Source: Takakia lepidozioides
Lineage: Eukaryota; Streptophyta; Takakiopsida; Takakiales; Takakiaceae
Length of the DNA: 60,000 bases
Direction: 5' to 3'
Assembly (NCBI GenBank): GCA_030704615.1
Contig: CM060731.1
Location: 77,172,756-77,232,755 of the forward strand
Every line of letters starts with the position of its first letter. Within the stretch, counting starts at the first letter, position 1. A program made the translations under genes and the position numbers. The notes under the pieces are model-generated. The model searched no databases and was not told the DNA's origin. It was given only the letters and a program-made list of their open reading frames with translations. Shown one piece after another: positions 20,772 to 32,477 of the stretch.

Positions 20772-23363
20772 CTGTCCAGGTATCAATACTGCTACGGTCC
20801 TGATGACAAGCGCACCAACAAGGCAATAGTGGAGGATCCAAAACAGAAGCGTGGAGGACCTCTTGTGGGTGCTGGAACATCTTGCCTTCATAAAGGCCCA
20901 ATGAGAAGGAAGTCGGAGTATGGAGAGTCTTACAAACGTGGTTGCCAATGTTGTTTTAAGGTCCAGCAATGCTATCTCGCCCCTGACATCTGTGTCCTCA
21001 CGTACTACAACAACATGGATCATACAGATGCGCAAGGGAAACCCTCGCATGGGAAGTCCGCAGAGTTCAGGAACACCCGCCACGCCTATGTACCACACAT
21101 TAGCGAGGAATTAAAAGCGTGGGTCGTCGAGTGTTTGTGCCGAGGCCTGTCGGTCGCCCAAATCATGATGGAGCATAAAAAGCACGTGATGAACAACACC
21201 GGCTTGGGCGATGCATGGACCCGCGATGATTTCTTGTTGGAGCAAGATGTTCGCAACCTTGCCGAGAAACGTGCGTGGCAAACCTTCAAAAAGCACGCCG
21301 ATGATGTAGAGAGTGTACGCATGTGGAGAGACCAGAATCCTACGTCCGTTTTTTTCTATCAAGAGGAGAAATTAGAGCCAACATTCGAGCATTTTGATGG
21401 AGATTTGACATTCACTATTGGCATACAGACTCCGTGGCAGAAACGACGAATGCTGGAACTAAGACATGACCGTATCGTTGCATGTGATGCAACCTTTGGG
21501 ACAAATCATGACAAGGTACTATTCGAACGATTCCATGGACTTGTACGAGCATGATAGCATAGTACCATGCAACATTCACATAAATTTGGTGTGCTGACCC
21601 TTTCTGTATGTTTTCATGTGTACGTTGCGGAAGACCGAGGGGCAGACCCATTGTGAACCGCTGTAGACCTCATCACTCTTATGAAGTCTTCTCGTGCAGA
21701 ACTGAGCGGAATTTTGCATGCTCTGACCATCTTACATTGTGCATTCCAACAGTTCCCATTGTACACGTGGTTGATGGTCTTCGACGAGTGGTTGAACGGT
21801 ATACCAGTTGCCTATATCCTATCCGCGAGGAATCGGACAAGAGACCTGGTTCCGTGGATGAGAGCCTTGCGCGATTCACTCCTCGCAGATTTGCCGAGCT
21901 GGCGACCCAATGCCTTCATTGTGGACGATGCCGAAGCAGAAATCAACGCTATTCGGTAAGTCTGTTGGTCCACAGCACCGGTCCATTGTCGAGGTCCACT
22001 GCAGCAGTCCATTGCTACAGTCCCCTGGCAAGTCCGCTGGCAGTCCCCGGCAAGTCCGCTCGGCAGTCCGCTGCCAAGTCCGCTGCCAAGTCCATCAGCA
22101 GTCCCTGGGTCGGCCGTCCGCTGCCAAGTCCACTCGGCAGTCCCTGGCAAGTCCGCTCGGCAGTCCTGTGGCAGTCCAAGGGGCAGTCCGCTGATGCAGT
22201 CCGCAGTCCGCTGCCCAGTCCTAGGGGAAGTCCAATGGGGAAGTCCACTGGGTAGTCCAATGGGGTTATTCCAGCACATCAACGTCATGGCATTGTACTG
22301 TCCACTGGGCGAGTCCAGTGGCTCTGCCCGCTGATACAGGTCGCTGTTACAGTCCACTCCGGCAGTCCACCATTGCAGTCCGATCCCAAGACTCTAATGT
22401 GTACCATGTGTGTTGTGCAGAATTGTTTTTGAAGGAGTACTCATTTTCCTCTGCCTTTGGCATGTCCGCAAGGCATGGGTGAAGCAATCATGCAAGAAAA
22501 CGAAGGATCCGGTGACCGCTGTAAACTTGTTGAAGGATATGGGAGACCTCATGTACTGTAGAGGGGGACCACGCAACGAGAAAAGAGCGCTTCGGTGGGT
22601 TGCAAGGAGAATCCGTCGTATGAGGTCAAAATACCCGAAAGGACATGAATTTCTTGACTATATCGAACAGTACTGGAAGCCCAAAATAGCAATGTGGTGT
22701 ACAGCAGCCCGCCATGTCCCTCATGCGAGCCAAGACACAAACGCAAGCATTGAGGCATACCATGGAAATCTGAAGGCAAGACTTGCCATGGGGAAAGGCA
22801 AGATGAGTGGTCGTAGAGTGGACTGGCTTATATGGGAACTCACTGGCCGTGTGCTAACACACTACTGGTACGCAATCCATTTGAAGACCCACGGGTTCAT
22901 AAGAAATGACAAACACGAAAAGTACATATCCAGTTCTATACTTGCGGCACGAGACATTCCTGCTGAGAGTGTTACTCTTCCCTTGGGTCCTGGTGAACCA
23001 GCCTACGTTCTCAGCAGCAACCACCCCGGCACAACATACATTGTTTACAATCCTGATTGCGATTGGGGTTGTTGCACGTGCCCATGGGCAATGAAGGGAA
23101 ACTTATGCAAGCATCAGGTCCGTGTCCTGAAGATGCTTCACCCTGACCTGCAGGATGGCCTCCTTGTGCGCGCTTGTGGCACGGCGCTGGGAACCATTCA
23201 TGGAGGATTACCTAACTTGCTCTTGGGCAATGGTGCCGGCGGCAACGACGAATCCAATCAGTTCATGGAAAGACATCCTCCGGACGACTTCCCCTACGAC
23301 GAGGCACCTCTGGAGGTCTCAGCCTCATGGAACAAGAATTCGCGGACATACTTCGCATTGTAG
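20772..23363 (+). CDS. MULE transposase with SWIM zinc finger
   Basis: A DDE transposase of the Mutator/MULE superfamily in three exons: 20772-21515, 21753-21955 and 22421-23363, about 629 residues. Catalytic residues are visible: Asp in RIVACDATFGTN (end of exon 1), Asp in LMVFDEW (exon 2) and Glu in ASIEAYHGNLK (exon 3), plus the CLWHVRKAW segment. A SWIM finger (CTCPWAMKGNLCKH) follows near residue 540. Two oddities: the position of the ATG in copy 1 is CTG here (20772), so translation must start elsewhere or the gene is weakened, and the stop at 23361-23363 cuts off an open stretch in another frame (23,300-23,680) that looks like a natural C-terminus. Intron 2 is almost wholly GCRGACTG-type repeats. 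Confidence 0.82.
21956..22420 (+). repeat. Intron 2 of transposase filled with decameric repeats
   Basis: The intron is dense with AGTCCGCTG, CAGTCC and CAAGTCC units spaced about every 10-20 bp. The same core occurs in the terminal repeats in GGACTGG/GCGGACTG form. Intron phase (2) and GT-AG ends are normal. Confidence 0.75.
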
Positions 23364-23637
23364 GTGATGACAAATACCTGGAGGCACATGCCCGATCTGC
23401 TCTTCATATGTGCAGAGGGCAGCTCGTTGATATCCTGGCGAAAAGTGCGGCTGGAATGTTGCACCCTGCGGCAGCGAAGGCTTTCCGTCCTCTGAACGAC
23501 AACAACAACATGTCTCTGAAAAGGAGACGAGATTTCGTGGAGGCCTGGAAAACCCGGCCTAGGGTTTTGCGGAGAACCAGCAAGAGGGTGTCTGCACTTG
23601 CACTTGCACCTGCAGCACATATATACTCGAAAATTCG

Positions 23638-23825
23638 CAAGGTTTCAGGTCGTGTAGATGTCACGAAGAAGACAATATAAGTCTGCAATGCCTCGAAAAG
23701 AGACAAGGTTTCACGTCGTGTAGGTGTCACGAGAAGACAATATAAGTCTGCAATTCCTCGAAAAGAGACAAGGTTTCACGTCGTGTAGGTGTCACGAAGA
23801 AGACAATATAAGTCTGCAATTCCTC
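23638..23825 (+). repeat. Triplicated ~66-bp repeat after the transposase
   Basis: Three near-identical units contain GGTTTCACGTCGTGTAGGTG, TCACGAAGAAGACAATATAA and GTCTGCAATTCCTCG. They lie just after the alternative C-terminal frame, probably in the 3' untranslated region. Confidence 0.8.
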
Positions 23826-23839
23826 TGGTAGCATTGTCC

Positions 23840-24440
23840 CTTTCTGAAATACAAGTCCGCAATGGACTAATGCACAGTCTCCCAACGGACTCCTCCAGTC
23901 TCCCAAGCATAGTCTCCCAACGGACTCACGCACAGTCTCCCAACAGAGTCACAGTCAACAGACTGCGAGCGCCAGTAAGCCAGTCTGCTGGTCAGTCTGC
24001 TGCCCACTCCAAAAGTCTGCTCACCACACTTCCACCTCATCCCTGCAACTCTTCCAGCAGACTGCTGGACAGACTAAGTCTCAAGCAGACTCATCCACAA
24101 CAGCAGACTCAAAATGGACAGGCTCCAGTGGACTACCTCCCTAACGACTCATGCCAATCCAGCGTCCCAGCGGACTCATGGACATGGTGCCTACCAGACT
24201 AGGTACCAGACCCACCAGTCCTAGCCTCGGCAGCGTACTGCTCGCACATTCAAGCTCAGCAGACTCGGGTGCACAGTGCATGGAAAAATTGACACCATTG
24301 TGTCCATTGAGTTTAGTGACAACATTACAAAACATGCCAGCACCCACAGTACACAAAAGTGCTCATCACCACTGGAATAGTAAGCGAAAAGACTCGCATT
24401 TTTATTTCGGTACATAGACTTCACAGACAAGTACATCATA
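23840..24440. other. Convergent intergenic space inside the MULE
   Basis: Between the 3' ends of the transposase and protease genes. It contains many CAGTCTCCCAACGGACTC, CAGTCTGCTG and CAGCAGACTG units in both orientations and no credible exon. Confidence 0.6.
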
Positions 24441-24458
24441 CTCATGAGAGCAGTTTCT

Positions 24459-27400
24459 CTACATTGTCCAACCCCCGCACGATATACTGGGCACACTGCA
24501 TTCGCTGCCCAAGTGCAAACTTGAAAGTAAACCAGTCCTTCGTGAAAGGTGTTCCCTCTCTGGCTTTGCAGTCTTGGAGACATTTGCTCTGACTTTTACC
24601 CACTCATAAAACACTTGAATGAATGACATGACGTAAAAGCCACACTCCCAGCTGAATGGTTGCTGGGGCACATCAGGCGCGTGGAACTGAAATGCTTGGA
24701 CAATCTCATGCCACTCTGGTGAGTCCATCGAGTACCCTAAGCACTCAGCATGAAGCTTCCGAATCCACCCTAGAACAAAGGGACATTTATGCGAGTCCCT
24801 GATAGAGTTCAGGTGAGTGTAACAGCCCTTGCGGAGGTCGATGATACAAACACTCCAGTGCCCCCAATGTATCAAACAACATGGCGTCATTGCACAATCA
24901 TGATGGGCAGACTCAGCAGACTGACACTCAGCAGACCCACTCACAGACTCAGCACTCAGCAGACTCAATCTTCAAACCCAGTCCACTGCACAAATACAGA
25001 GGTCAACTTAATCGCTCAGAGTCAAGACGACACTGCGAAACCAGACTATGACTCAGGAGACAGTCTCAGCAGACTCGGAAGAGTTCTTACTCGTCCCCAA
25101 TTGGCACCAAAATGAAATCGCACTCTTTCAAGTCCTTGCCCAGTCGTTCAGTGCTGAGGCAACCTTTCAAGACCTCCAGAAGGCTTTCATGTTGCCCCAC
25201 CCCCAATGACTTCAACACCGTCCACGTCGACGTTGGAAGAACAACAATAGTGTTGGTGAACGCAGCCTCAACCGACTTCTCATAGAATCGACACCACAGC
25301 TCAAGGAGTCTATCTGTGCACTCCGACTCAACCTTCTGGAGCGCCTTTATGTCATCCGGCGACAGTCCGCATTCAAACCGTGGGTCCCCTTCAAAAAACA
25401 TCAGCATGGAATTACCCGCCTTCACGTGCAGAGCATGTGCTTTGCCAAACCGAGCACCCATCCTGCACAGAGCAGACCATCCTTCGGGAAGCCTCATGTA
25501 CTGAACAGACTGAATGACTAACGTCAACATGGTACCAAACACTCTACAGGAGAACAATTCATCAGACTGACAAGACTAACCACAATAGACAATGATGAAA
25601 ACCAGCAGCAGACTGACCAGAGTGTAGATGACCACAACAGAGTGCAAAGCACTTAACGACAAAGAAAGACGAGGAGGACTGAGCCACAGTACTCAACTTG
25701 TGCTGTGATCCAGGGAAACGACCCACATCTTTGTCCATGTCCAAGGCCAGCTTGCGGGTCTTGTTCATAAAGACGCCAGACTTTTTCTTCAGCCGGTCTC
25801 TGGGTACTCGGACCTCCACTTGACCTCCTCAGCATGGTCCACGAAAGTCCGCTTTCTTGGCTTTGCTCTCCCTGGGAAGCGGGGACAGCTGTAGGCGGGC
25901 GGATAGAGCAGACAAAAGCAGAGCCTGCCGCCCTATTCGCAACAGAGGCTGGCAGAAGGTTGTTTTACACTTGCTGGACGGTCTTTACAGCTTCGTGGGT
26001 CGCATGCGTTTAGAACTGACACCGCGCATCGGGGGGGCGGTGCTCAACCCTACACCTTTCTTGGTTGTCAATCCCACATTTGCAGCATGGGCGGGAAGAT
26101 GTCATGTCCTCAGAAGTAGACAGTCTGCCGAAGGAGGGACGAACATCCTGTGAGGATACCGAGCAAATGACGAAATTAGCCCAATTTCACAAGTGCTAAA
26201 CATAAACAATAGTGATGAAAGAGGAAATGGCACAACCTGCCCAAGGGGTGAGGGAGCAGGATCCATGTAATCCAGCGCTTTCCTATACCAGACGGTGTCT
26301 GCGCCACATGTGGTTCCTTGTCAGTGTGCCTGCCAGCATGTTCAGTCTGTTGCTCAATGTGGGCAGTCTGCTCGGCAGCCGATCTTGTCAGTCCTTTCGT
26401 CTGTGAACTGTGCAGTCTACTGGCAACTCTGCAGTTCAGTCCTTCCTCAATAGGGCAATGTGCTTGGTGGCAGGTTTGGTCGTCAGTCCTTCCCTCTGTG
26501 AAGTGTGTGCAGTGCGCTGGTCAGGCCGTGTAGTCTGAACTGTGCAGTCAGAGCTGAACTGTGCAGTCTGCCGCTCCGAGCCATCCTGGTCAATCCTTCC
26601 ATCTGTGACATGTGCAGTCTGCTGGTTAGTCTGCGGTTCAGTCTGCTCATCAATGAAGACAGTATGCTGCCCCGCCACAGGTTGTCGGCAGTCCTCCATG
26701 TGCCACTGTTCAGTGTGCTGGTCAGTCTGGTGGACAGCGGCTGGGTGTGTGGTTCAGATCTCCATGGACTTGGGAAACATCAAGAATATGTATGGAAGAC
26801 CCACCGGCAATTGCTTCCTCAGACTCTTCTGTAAGATCTATGATACAGTTTTGCGTTCCCAGATTGAGTTCGGTCATCACGTAAGACTCATCTATGGCTT
26901 TCGTCACTGAGCGCATGAAAACGGGACTAAGATGGAAGATCATAGAAGGCAGGCCACAAGGAGCTGGATAAGAATGCTTTACCGGTGACCTGATGACGTC
27001 GTCAGTGAATGTGCCTGGGGGAAAAGTGGACTCGGTAAAAACACTCATACGCAGATCCAAAAAACATGTTGTTGGGAACTCAAAGAAAATTCGTCCACAG
27101 GGTCCGGTGTATGAGGCCAGTGCTACGAGTCTATTGCAACAATCCAGGGAACAGACTGGCTGTTAGTCTCCTGGATGTCTGCTCGGCCATGTTGCTGAGT
27201 GGGTTCGCTAGTGTGCTGCACAGTCTGCTGAGGGGCAATCTGCTGGCTGGATTCGTCGGTCTGCTGCACGGTCTGTTGTACAGTCTGCTGAGGGGCAGTC
27301 TGGTGGCCATGTTCGCTGGTCTGCTGCACAGTCGGCTGAGGGGCAGTCTGTTGGCCGGTCGTTGTTATCCGGTCTGCTGCAAAGTCTGAAAAGTTCGCTA

Positions 27401-30145
27401 CCCGCTCAGTACTGTTTGCACATACTGAGTACTGAGTATGTGTGTGCGGGGCAGTCTGCTGGGAGTGATCCGGCCTATACCCAGGACGGTCTGGTGCACA
27501 GCTCGCGGTCTCCAGCAATTGGGCAGTCTGCCCACATGTGTCGTGGGGAATATGTTGTTGGACATTCTTGTGGCCAGTCTGCTGGACAGTCTCCCGAACT
27601 CCTTGTAGAGCCAGGACAAGGTCCTTGCACCTCTGGCAAAAGAGTCGAAAGCAGCCTGCACTTGCTTGTCTCCCAGATCAACTCGCCCCTGCAACACATG
27701 TTTATGCAAATGTGAACTTCAAAAAAAGTTGGCAAAAGAAATTGAACGAAACACGAAAGTTGCCATAAAATTTTACCTTCCAAGAGATTTCCGACGAGGC
27801 CAATGTCCTTGATTTGCCGGCACAGGCATGCTCCATCGAGATGAGCAATGGCGCCGATGCGGTTCACTTGGGATCCCACACCAAAAGGATTTGAAGACAT
27901 TGGGATTCTGCAAAACAATGTCGAATACTGCTCGCTCCATCACCAATGCAAACCAGTGCAATGCGTCATCCACCACAAACTTCTGTGAATGGTCTGTTCC
28001 ATGGAGTAAGTCCATCCTCAAACTATGCAGATCCTTCATCAACTTGTTGTATGAACGGAAAATTGCCAAATTGCAAACCATCTGTGTTGTAGGAAGGAAG
28101 CTGCCATGCGCTCAAAGTCCTCCTCAGTCAATCCGAACAAGTGCTTTCTTCCCACCCCAAAGGTTGGATGTGCCATAGGCATATGTCTAAGGTCTTCAGG
28201 CCGTGGGTCATCCATGAGAATCAGCTGCACAAGTAGAGGCGGCGCATATTTTGGTCGCTTGTGGCTTCAATGGCAACAGCAAGGCGGCTTCTAGAACATG
28301 GTTGGCTTCCTCAATAGAAAACTCCATGGAATAATGAAAGGGTACAAATGACCACCGGCGGTCCGTAACAATCCGGTGGAGCTCATTATGCCAATCCAAA
28401 TGGGGATTAATTTCTCCCACCCTAAGCCGGGGAAGTGTAGGTCTTCAGCTCCGGGTCGAATTACCGGTGATGGCGATCGCCAAACTGCAAAAAACGCCGT
28501 GCTATGTGAGAGAAAGGTAGTCTGCTGATCAGTCTGCTGGTCCGCAGTTTGTTGGATGACAGGACTTCCCATTGGCATGGGCTGCATGATGGGCTCCTGC
28601 TCGTTGGGAGTCTGCTCCGTTGGAGTCTGCTAGATGACAGGCTGCTGAACGGGAGTCTGCTGGATAACGGCCTGCTGAATGGGAGTCTGCTGGATGGCAG
28701 ACTCGGCTGTCCCAGACGCATTCCCCCCCGACGCGTCTTGAATATGTAATGCCGCTATAGCAGCAAATGACCGAGGATACTTCAATAATATGTACTCTCA
28801 CACGCGGTCCACTTCTGCACGCACTGCAGTCGCTTGTAAAGGAGCATCATTGCTAGGTATCCGCCAAGCCTGAATGGCCCTACGAATAGAAAAACGTTCA
28901 TCCTGGTACACGGCAGAGAACTTGGACGTCAGGAACATGGACGTGGACTCTATATTCACCTCATGCAGCGGACTCGACTCACAGACCAGCAGACTGTAAC
29001 GTGCGTACGTAGGGTGGAGGCAACTAGTAGACTATACTAGTGGACTGGACCAGCAGACTGACAAACGGACTCAATAAGTAATGCAGCGATATAAAACAGA
29101 CTAACTGACGAGCGGAGTGAGCCAGCAGACTGACCAGACTGAATAGGCAACGTGACCCTGATGATGGACTCAAACAGCACAAAGAACAGACTGACCATTA
29201 CCTCCTCTACTTCATCATCGTCATCTTCATCTTCAAAGCTGTTCAACCAGTTTTGTTCCGTCTGTCGGATAAATGTGCGTAGCAGACCTGACTGGGCAAC
29301 TCTGTAGAAATAACGGAAGAAGTCTGGATCCCCAATTGGTGGGCACTCTGGTGGGAAAAGCCCAAAGTCAACGAGGCGCAATGTGCCAGGGCAGACTGGC
29401 CCTTCAGTGCTCTGTTGAGTTTTTGGTTTTGACCCTAAACCGATGGCATGGGTCGCGATATTTGTGTGAGTCTGCTGCCGAGTCTGGTCAGGCAAGTCAA
29501 TGTCCACTGGACTTGTCACCCCTTCTAGGCCTTGAGCAGATTCACTTTTAGTATCAGTACTGATGGTGTGGGTCTGCCGCCCAGGACGGGATTCAGTCTG
29601 TTGCGTGGATTTTGCCCTTGCCTCGCGAACAGACCTTGCAGCCTTCTCCTTTTTTGGGCCCCATCACTCAGTTTACGTTTTCTGGGAGCGTCCGGCGTTC
29701 CCTGCACTTGCAAATCCTCCATTGACGGGCCACCAGAATGGATGCCATACCGTGCGCGCACTTCGTCCAATTCCAAAGTGCGGGGGTCAAGCACTGATCC
29801 GCGCAAGCGCATTGTGGCCTCTTTGACGATCGACATTTCTTTCAGTATCGGCCAAGGCTTGAAATCCCATGGAATCATTGCAACAGTCTCCTTGCAACCC
29901 GTGTCAACACAATGCCGATTTAGTTGGATTTTGTCCTTGATAACCTCTTCACAGAAGGGCCAGAAGAGCTTGTCCTTCTGCCAATTCGAGTTTTTGGGCT
30001 TCCGGGCGCGGAGGTCTACAAATGCTTCCACTATTTTATGATCAAACTCGTCTGGTGAGTACCAGTACCTTCGCTCCTTCTTCAGTCTGGTTTGGTGCAC
30101 AAAATCCACCCAGTCCGCTCCACCCTTTTCACAAGCATCCTCCAT
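24459..30145 (-). CDS. MULE-borne gene with Ulp1-like (C48) cysteine protease end
   Basis: Likely a multi-exon gene on the minus strand. The first exon starts MEDACEKGGADWVDF at 30145 and continues to about 29,530, with a basic stretch (RKRKLSDGAQKRRR) that could be a nuclear signal. Middle coding stretches lie near 28,200-28,420, 27,800-28,230 and 26,730-27,060. The stretch 25,087-25,557 ends FILVPIGDE, and 24,459-24,940 carries HWSVCIIDL, LNS and QQPFSWECGFYVMSF. These correspond to the His, acidic, Gln and Cys positions of Ulp1/SENP proteases, with Asn where Asp is usual. Ulp1 enzymes cleave SUMO; related genes are captured in plant MULEs. Introns are rich in CAGTCTGCTG repeats. I could not resolve all junctions, notably between the last two exons, so the model is approximate and may be two genes. 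Confidence 0.6.
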
Positions 30146-31896
30146 CGCTGCAGAATGAAATGAAGGTGCAAGGACAATGAGCGACAGATAGAAGTCCTAT
30201 GAAAAGACTCACCCTAAGCAAGAAGAGGACACAGAATGGAATGGAAACACCGCAACAAGTGAGAACCTCACCGAGCCGATGAACTTTGAGTTGTTACGAA
30301 GGCAAGCGTGTTTGCGATGCTTCGCGGCTCACCGCGACTCTCCACACCTGGGGAAGAACGGTCGTCTTTCGTTACAGTAATGGAAACGCAAAGAGGAAAA
30401 CAAAACAGTGCAAAACAGTGCGAAGAAATAGGCGCGAAGAGAATGGAGTCGATCGCATAGGGAACATGAGAAGAAAGTAGAAGTAGAAGGGGGAAAGCGG
30501 GCATGGCACTACCAACGTGGCGCGATTTCACAGGCGCCAACTATCCGCCGTCATCGCATTGAATACGTCCACCGAACGAACGCATCGTACTAAATTCATC
30601 CACGGTCCTCGCAAGTGCAGGAGACTCATTTCCCATCGGGCCGAGAGTCCACCGGACCGCCAGTCCACCGGACTATTCGCTTTGCTAAGGCGAAGCGGCT
30701 TCATATTGGAGGCACTTCCCTGCCAGCGGAATGAAGACAAAAGAGAGTAAGGGGAGAACAGGAAAGTCGAACACACCCATTGCGAACAGACTCGCGGCAC
30801 AACAGACTGATGCATGTACAGTCCGGCAGACTGATATCCATAGAGGAGAACTGTCCAGCAGACGGACGTTTCGCCAGACTGGCGGGAGAACAAGCCAAAA
30901 GACTGACCGGAGGGAAAATAAGAAGTCAAACAGACTTAGTGCAACAGACTTCCGACATAACAAACTGACAAATTCACAAGTGCGACAGACTGATATCCCA
31001 ACAGACGGACTTCCAGCAGACCGCCTCCAAACTGACTGTTATGCACGCGATAAAGGGAATATTCGGAGCATTGACGGGCCAGCGGACCCACTGTGAACAG
31101 ACTCGCGACACAACGGACCTCAAACATCCACGCGCATTTGCAGATGCAATTGTCTCAGCCTGGTCCGTCTCCTGGCAAATGCGACAATGTACCGATTCTG
31201 CACCTACTCCCGTCGTGGCTCAGACATCTGCATTCAGCAGGTGCGTGTGGATGTTTGAGGACATTACGACTGGATGGTGTTCCGTGACGACTCGAATTGC
31301 TTTTTTGTGCTGCCATCCCTTATATAATACCATGTGGATCCATCGCAAAGCTGGGTTTCTTCACATTCTCCACTCTTTTCCACAACTTATGCACGACGGA
31401 TGCAAGCCACTATATTTGGTCACATAAACAGTCCTATCGTCCGATACGAAATCTGCAATACACGCCTCCATGTGCATACGCTTCCACCATTTTCGCGCCC
31501 ATGTTACCCATGGGTGTTTTTAAGGAACTAAACTTGTGAAGGCTCTCATGAGGGATGCAGTACAAAGGGGCTAAACGTATCATGACGGATCACAAGCAGA
31601 GGACGTTATCGACGACAGATGTCCGCATTTTCCATATTTATGACATAGAACCAAACCATAAAATGAAGGTTCCCGAAAGCACAACAAGAAGGCAAAAATA
31701 GTGGAAGCATATGCACGATGGTGGCTGTAGTGCCGAGACAGTCCTCTCATGTTCAAGCACACGCTTCATCATCATCATGAACATCGCGCGCAAAAGATGA
31801 ACAGTCGCGTGCATGGAAACACCTACCGCAACATCGGACAACAAACAGCCGTCAAAAGAGAGCGGCCGGGATTTGGTGGGAAGATCATTGCCATTT
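30146..31896. other. MULE right interior, non-coding
   Basis: The upstream region of the protease gene. GACTG-type motifs cluster at 30,640-30,670 and 30,780-31,120. From 31,120 to 31,896 I see no motif cluster and no supported exon. Confidence 0.5.
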
Positions 31897-32234
31897 TCGC
31901 AGCCCTAAAAATGAAGGGCTCGGATGGGTTATGGGAATGGACGGTGGCGATCCTGCGCCGTCAGCGGACTGGATGGCAGGGGACTGGCCAGCGGACTGGC
32001 CAGCAGCGGACTGGCCAGCAGCAGACTGGCGGGCAGACTGGCGGACTGGCAGACTGGAGGGCAGCGGACTCATGGGCGGGGGACTGGCCGCGCGGCGGAC
32101 GGGGGCGCGGGCGCGGTTGCTGCAGCCGCGCCCAGCGGCGGGTGGGGTGCTGGGGAGCCGGGCGTCTGTGCGCGGGGCCCACCGGCCACATCGCAGGTGC
32201 CCATTGAAGACCCTATTATCTTAAAATGAGAGGC
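31897..32234. repeat. Right terminal inverted repeat of MULE
   Basis: About 338 bp. It contains some eleven RGACTGG units between 31,965 and 32,090, then GC-rich sequence and the AT-rich outer end ATTATCTTAAAATGAGAGGC. Confidence 0.85.
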
Positions 32235-32243
32235 CATTATAAT
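32235..32243. repeat. Right 9-bp target-site duplication of MULE
   Basis: CATTATAAT, identical to 19846-19854, follows the element end. AT-rich host sequence begins directly after. Confidence 0.85.
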
Positions 32244-32477
32244 TTAGGTTTTTATTTTTATTTATTTTTTATTTTTTTAATTTAAGGTTTTGACTAAAAA
32301 GATGAAACTAAAAATAACTGAAAATATGATTAAAATATAAAGCTAATTTATTAAATCTTAAAAAACAAATCTTCTATTGCTATATGCAAATCGTTGTATG
32401 GCATCCTTCTATCTTTTCCCAGGCTCCGCGTTACGATCACAAGAACACAATTGGAGAGGTTTTGTCTCCTAGGCAAT

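Larger units (their letters stand above)
19855..32234. mobile_element. Complete autonomous-type MULE, 12.38 kb (copy 2)
   Basis: Both ends are present: GCCTCTCATTTTAAG at 19855 and its reverse complement ending at 32234. They are flanked by the perfect 9-bp duplication CATTATAAT. The terminal inverted repeats are about 335-340 bp and nearly identical. Inside are a plus-strand SWIM-finger transposase gene (20,772-23,363) and a convergent minus-strand gene with an Ulp1-like protease end (30,145-24,459). The GCRGACTG motif recurs in both terminal repeats, in introns and in spacers. MULEs with Ulp1-like genes (Kaonashi-type) are known in plants; this arrangement is similar. Near-identical ends suggest fairly recent insertion. 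Confidence 0.88.

Noticed and set aside
21956-22420. CRISPR-like short repeats
   Set aside because: Units are irregular, lack constant spacers, lie in a plant transposon intron, and recur in the element's ends.
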